In this document: positions 60,797 through 64,000 of the stretch, in pieces
Layout: the number at the start of each line of letters is the position of its first letter
How positions within the stretch are numbered: the first letter of the stretch is position 1
Source: Cunninghamia lanceolata
Lineage: Eukaryota > Streptophyta > Pinopsida > Cupressales > Cupressaceae
NCBI GenBank assembly: GCA_027924645.1
Contig: BSBN01000047.1
Coordinates: 7,192,001-7,256,000, forward strand
Direction: 5' to 3'
DNA: 64,000 nt
Program-made: the position numbers and the translations under genes
Notes under the pieces: model-generated
Seen by the model: only the letters and a program-made list of their open reading frames with translations
Database searches by the model: none
What the model was told of the DNA's origin: nothing

Positions 60797-63700
60797 TTAT
60801 TGAAGAGAGACAAGAGACATAAATCCCAGTCTCTGTCTCAGAGTTTCAAATGTCTCCTTTGGCAAAGGCTTTGTGAAGATGTCAGCCAATTGATCACTTG
60901 TATGCACATATTCCAAAGCAACTTCATTTTCAATCACCTTTTCCCTTAGAAAATGATATCTGATAGCAATGTGCTTAGTTCTTGAATGCATTATAGGATT
61001 CTTTGACATATTAATAGAACTTGTGTTATCACAAAGAATAGACACAGGCTTTTTAACCTCAACCTTAATATCAAGAAGTGATTGTACCATCCAAAGTACC
61101 TGTGTACAACATGATGAAGCAACAATGTAGTTAGCTTCAGTTGTAGATAGAGAAACACAATCTTGTTTCTTACTATGCCATGCAACCAATCTACCACCCA
61201 GAAAGAAAGCTGCCCCACTTGTACTTTTTTTGTCATCAGGACATCCAGCCCAATCTGCATCTGTATAGGCAAGAAGTGTAAAATCATTGTGTTTAGGATA
61301 CCATAAACCAAAATCAAGTGTACCCTTAATATATCTAAAGATTCTCTTAACAGCATTCAAATGTGATTGTTTAGGACAAGCTTGAAATCTTGCAACCAAA
61401 CAAACAGCCTGCATAATATCAGGCCTAGAAGCAGTGAGATATAAAAGACTCCCAATCATAGATCTATACAGAGACTATTCTACTTTAGGTGATTCATCAT
61501 TTTTACTTAGCTGATGCCCTGTCTCCATAGGAGTAACCAAAGGTTTGCAATCATCCATTTGAAATCTCTTTAACATCTCTTTGGCATATTTATTTTGTGA
61601 GATAAATATTCCTTTTTCAAGCTGAGATACCTGAAGACCAAGAAAGAAAGACAATTCTCCCAACATAGACATTTCAAATTTTGACTTCATGATGTTAGGA
61701 AATGAATGACTCATATCATCATTGTTACTACCAAAAATGATATCATCAACATAAACTTCAACAACCAGAATATCCTCACCTTTGATTAGATAGTACAGAT
61801 TACTGTCCACACCTCCTTTTGTGAACCCCTGTTCCTGTAGAAACTTATCCAGCCTATAATACCAAGCCCTTGGAGCTTGCTTTAAACCATATAAGGCCTT
61901 TTTCAACCTATAAACATGATCTAAATTATTTTTATTCACAAAACCTTCTGGTTGTTCCATGTAAACTTCTTCTTCAAGATCTCCATTTAGAAATGTTGAT
62001 TTTACATCCATTTGGTAAACTTTGAAATTTTTATAAACTGAAAAAGCTAAAAACATTCTTATAGCTTCTAATCTAGCAATAGGAGCAAATGTTTCTTCAA
62101 AGTCAATTCCTTCAATTTGTGAATACCCTTTGCAAACCAATCTAGCTTTGTTTCTAACAACTTTACCTTTATCATCAAGCTTATTCTTAAAAACCCATTT
62201 AGATCCAATGACATTCTTACCTTCTGGTCTTGGAACAAGTTCCCATGTTTTGTTCTTTTCTATTTGGCTTAACTCCTCTTCCATGGCTTTAATCCATGCT
62301 TCATCTTTGCTGGCCTCAACATAACTTTTAGGTTCCATTTCAGATATCAAGCACACATGTGCTTGATTATGTGCAGCAGCAAGCTTTCTTCTAGTTACCA
62401 CACCACTGTCCTTGTCCCCAATGATTAACTCATGAGGATGATCTCTTTGATATGCCTTTGAAGGAGTCTTTGTCTTATCATCAACAGATTTTTCAGGATC
62501 TTCTTCCTCTTCTTGAATTTCTTCTTCCTTTTGTGAATGATGATCATCTTCCTTGTCATGAATCAACTGCATACAGGGCTGCAAATCCTCATCCACATTA
62601 ACATTAGTACTTTCAATTATTCTTTTGAGCCTATTGTTAAAGCACTTATATGCTTTGCTATGTGTAGAATAACCAAGAAATATGCCTTCATCACATCTAG
62701 ACTCAAAACCACATAAGCTATCATTATCTTTCTTGATGTAACACTTACTTCCAAAAATTTTAAAATACCCAACATTAGCTGACTTACCATACCAAAGTTC
62801 ATAAGGAGTATAATTTGACTTTACCCTTAATTGAACTCTGTTCAAAGTATATATAGCTGTATGAACATCTTCTCTCCAATAGACATTAGGCAGATTTGCA
62901 TCATGTAGTAAGGTTCTTGCCATTTCTTTTACAGTCCTGTTTTTCCTTTCAGCTACTCCATTTTGCTGTGGAGTTCTAGGAGTGGAGAATTGCCTTCTTA
63001 TCCCATGTTTTTCACAATACTCCTCAAATTCCTTTGAAGTGTACTCTCCTCCATTGTCTGACCTTAAACATTTTAGCTTAAAATCAGATTCCTTTTCAAC
63101 CATCTTCTTGAAGATTTTGAATCTATCAAATGCCTCTGATTTATGCCTTAAGAATGTTACCCATGTCATTCTTGAAAAATCATCAATGAAAAACATAAAA
63201 TATTTTTCTCCTCCCAGAGCTTTAGTCCTTGTAGGACCACACAAATCTGAATGTACCAGTTGCAGAGGTTTTGAAGTAAAATACTCCTTAGGTTTGAAAC
63301 TAACTTTGGTTTGCTTACCCAGCTGACACTCTTTGCATATAGCATTACTTGGTTTTGAAATATGAGGCATATTTCTGACATTGTGATTCCTGTTGATTCT
63401 CACAAGATTGTCAAAATTCACATGACCAAGTCTTCTATGCCACAACCAGCTTTCCTCAATTTGACCCATGAAACAGATATGGCTATCAACACTTTTAGTT
63501 TCTGAGTTATGAAGATTGTAGATGTTACCACTAGTCCTTAGACCTGCTGCAATAACTTTTCCTGATTTATTTTTGATCTCACATCCATGTGCATCAAAAA
63601 CCACATTAAAACCATTATCACATATTTGGCTAACACTTAACAAGTTATGCTTCAGTCCTTCTACAAAATACACATCATGTAGTGGTGTTTCATCATGAAG

Positions 63701-64000
63701 AAGAATTGTACCTTTGCCTTTGATCATAATGCAATCATTATTTCCAAACATAACAGAACCTTCATTAATGTCTTCAAATTTAACAAACTTATCTTTGTCC
63801 CCTGTCATGTGGTTGGAGCAACCACTGTCAATCACCCACTGTTCCTTCTTTTTGGCATGAAAAGCAGCTTGTGCAATCATAACATCAAAGCTCTTATTGA
63901 TTACCTTAGGTTTCCAAACAAGCAACTTCTTTTCAGAACTCAAAGAAGACAAACCTGAAACAATATTCCTTGTTGTTTGCTGCATTTGCAAAGAAGGTCT
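60797..64000 (-). pseudogene. pol: Copia pol polyprotein (PR-IN-RT-RNase H), one stop, 5' end off-window
   Basis: The frame is open from the window edge; residue numbers below count from the Met at 63991. Protease active site DSG at 55-57 ([12 protein letters not shown]); integrase zinc ligands His185, His190, Cys219, Cys222; catalytic Asp249, Asp312 and Glu348, the last two in the standard D-35-E spacing; RT with [21 protein letters not shown] and YVDD at 61753-61742; RNase H with YTDADWAGC, STTEANYI and CDNTSSI. One TAG at 61477-61475 falls where Gln is expected just before SLYRSMIGSLLYL, CAG-to-TAG; the same frame then runs on to 60797. Apart from this stop no catalytic residue in view is missing. 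Gag lies outside the window. Confidence 0.93.

Larger units (their letters stand above)
58601..64000 (-). mobile_element. Ty1/copia element, minus strand, continues past window
   Basis: The 3' LTR is 58601-60767, preceded on the minus strand by a polypurine tract (60780-60768) and by a pol frame running from the right edge to 60797. Domain order PR-IN-RT-RNaseH is that of Ty1/copia. Only one stop (61477-61475) interrupts the 3.2 kb of pol in view, so this is the best preserved element here. ATACA (58596-58600) before the LTR is the candidate target duplication; its partner is off-window. Clade not assigned. Confidence 0.93.

Overview
The window reads as gene-poor, AT-rich intergenic DNA of a seed plant with a large, repeat-filled genome. 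A conifer or other gymnosperm would fit the density of old, nested, decayed LTR retrotransposons, but the sequence alone does not fix the species. I found no convincing host protein-coding gene, no tRNA or rRNA gene and no CRISPR array. Every recognisable coding stretch belongs to a retroelement, and almost all are broken by stops and frameshifts.

Layout. (1) 1-7212: right-hand part of a long-LTR element with a tRNA-iMet-type primer-binding site and an internal region of only about 1.5 kb without gag or pol (LARD-like). (2) 9483-15951: a complete but dead Ty3/gypsy chromovirus with 0.84-kb LTRs, an ACATG target-site duplication and a C-terminal chromodomain. (3) About 19980-48960: a nest. The oldest element (A, Ty3/gypsy, heavily decayed) is split between its gag zinc knuckle (20.9 kb) and its protease (44.3 kb) by element B (21131-43882), a chromovirus with 3.4-kb LTRs. 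The right LTR of B is split by element C (30582-41729, minus strand), a non-chromovirus Ty3/gypsy element that looks Athila-like and carries an extra ORF after integrase. Element A is also hit in its RT region by a 1.1-kb poly(A)-type retroposon (46722-47813) with a 12-bp target duplication. (4) 48961-58600: mostly unassigned non-coding DNA with a GC-rich island, AT microsatellites, hairpins, and what looks like the 5' leader and gag start of another element (G). (5) 58601 to the right edge: a Ty1/copia element on the minus strand, inserted into element G, with its 3' LTR and a pol ORF broken by one stop; gag and the 5' LTR lie outside the window.

Rough by-eye LTR divergence follows the nesting: about 10% for the chromovirus at 9.5 kb, 8% for the element at the left edge, 6% for B and 4% for C inside B. 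Many disabling changes are CAG-to-TAG, CGA-to-TGA or TGG-to-TAG, as expected from deamination of methylated cytosines in silenced repeats. Nothing here works together as a host pathway; the window records repeated insertion, silencing and decay.
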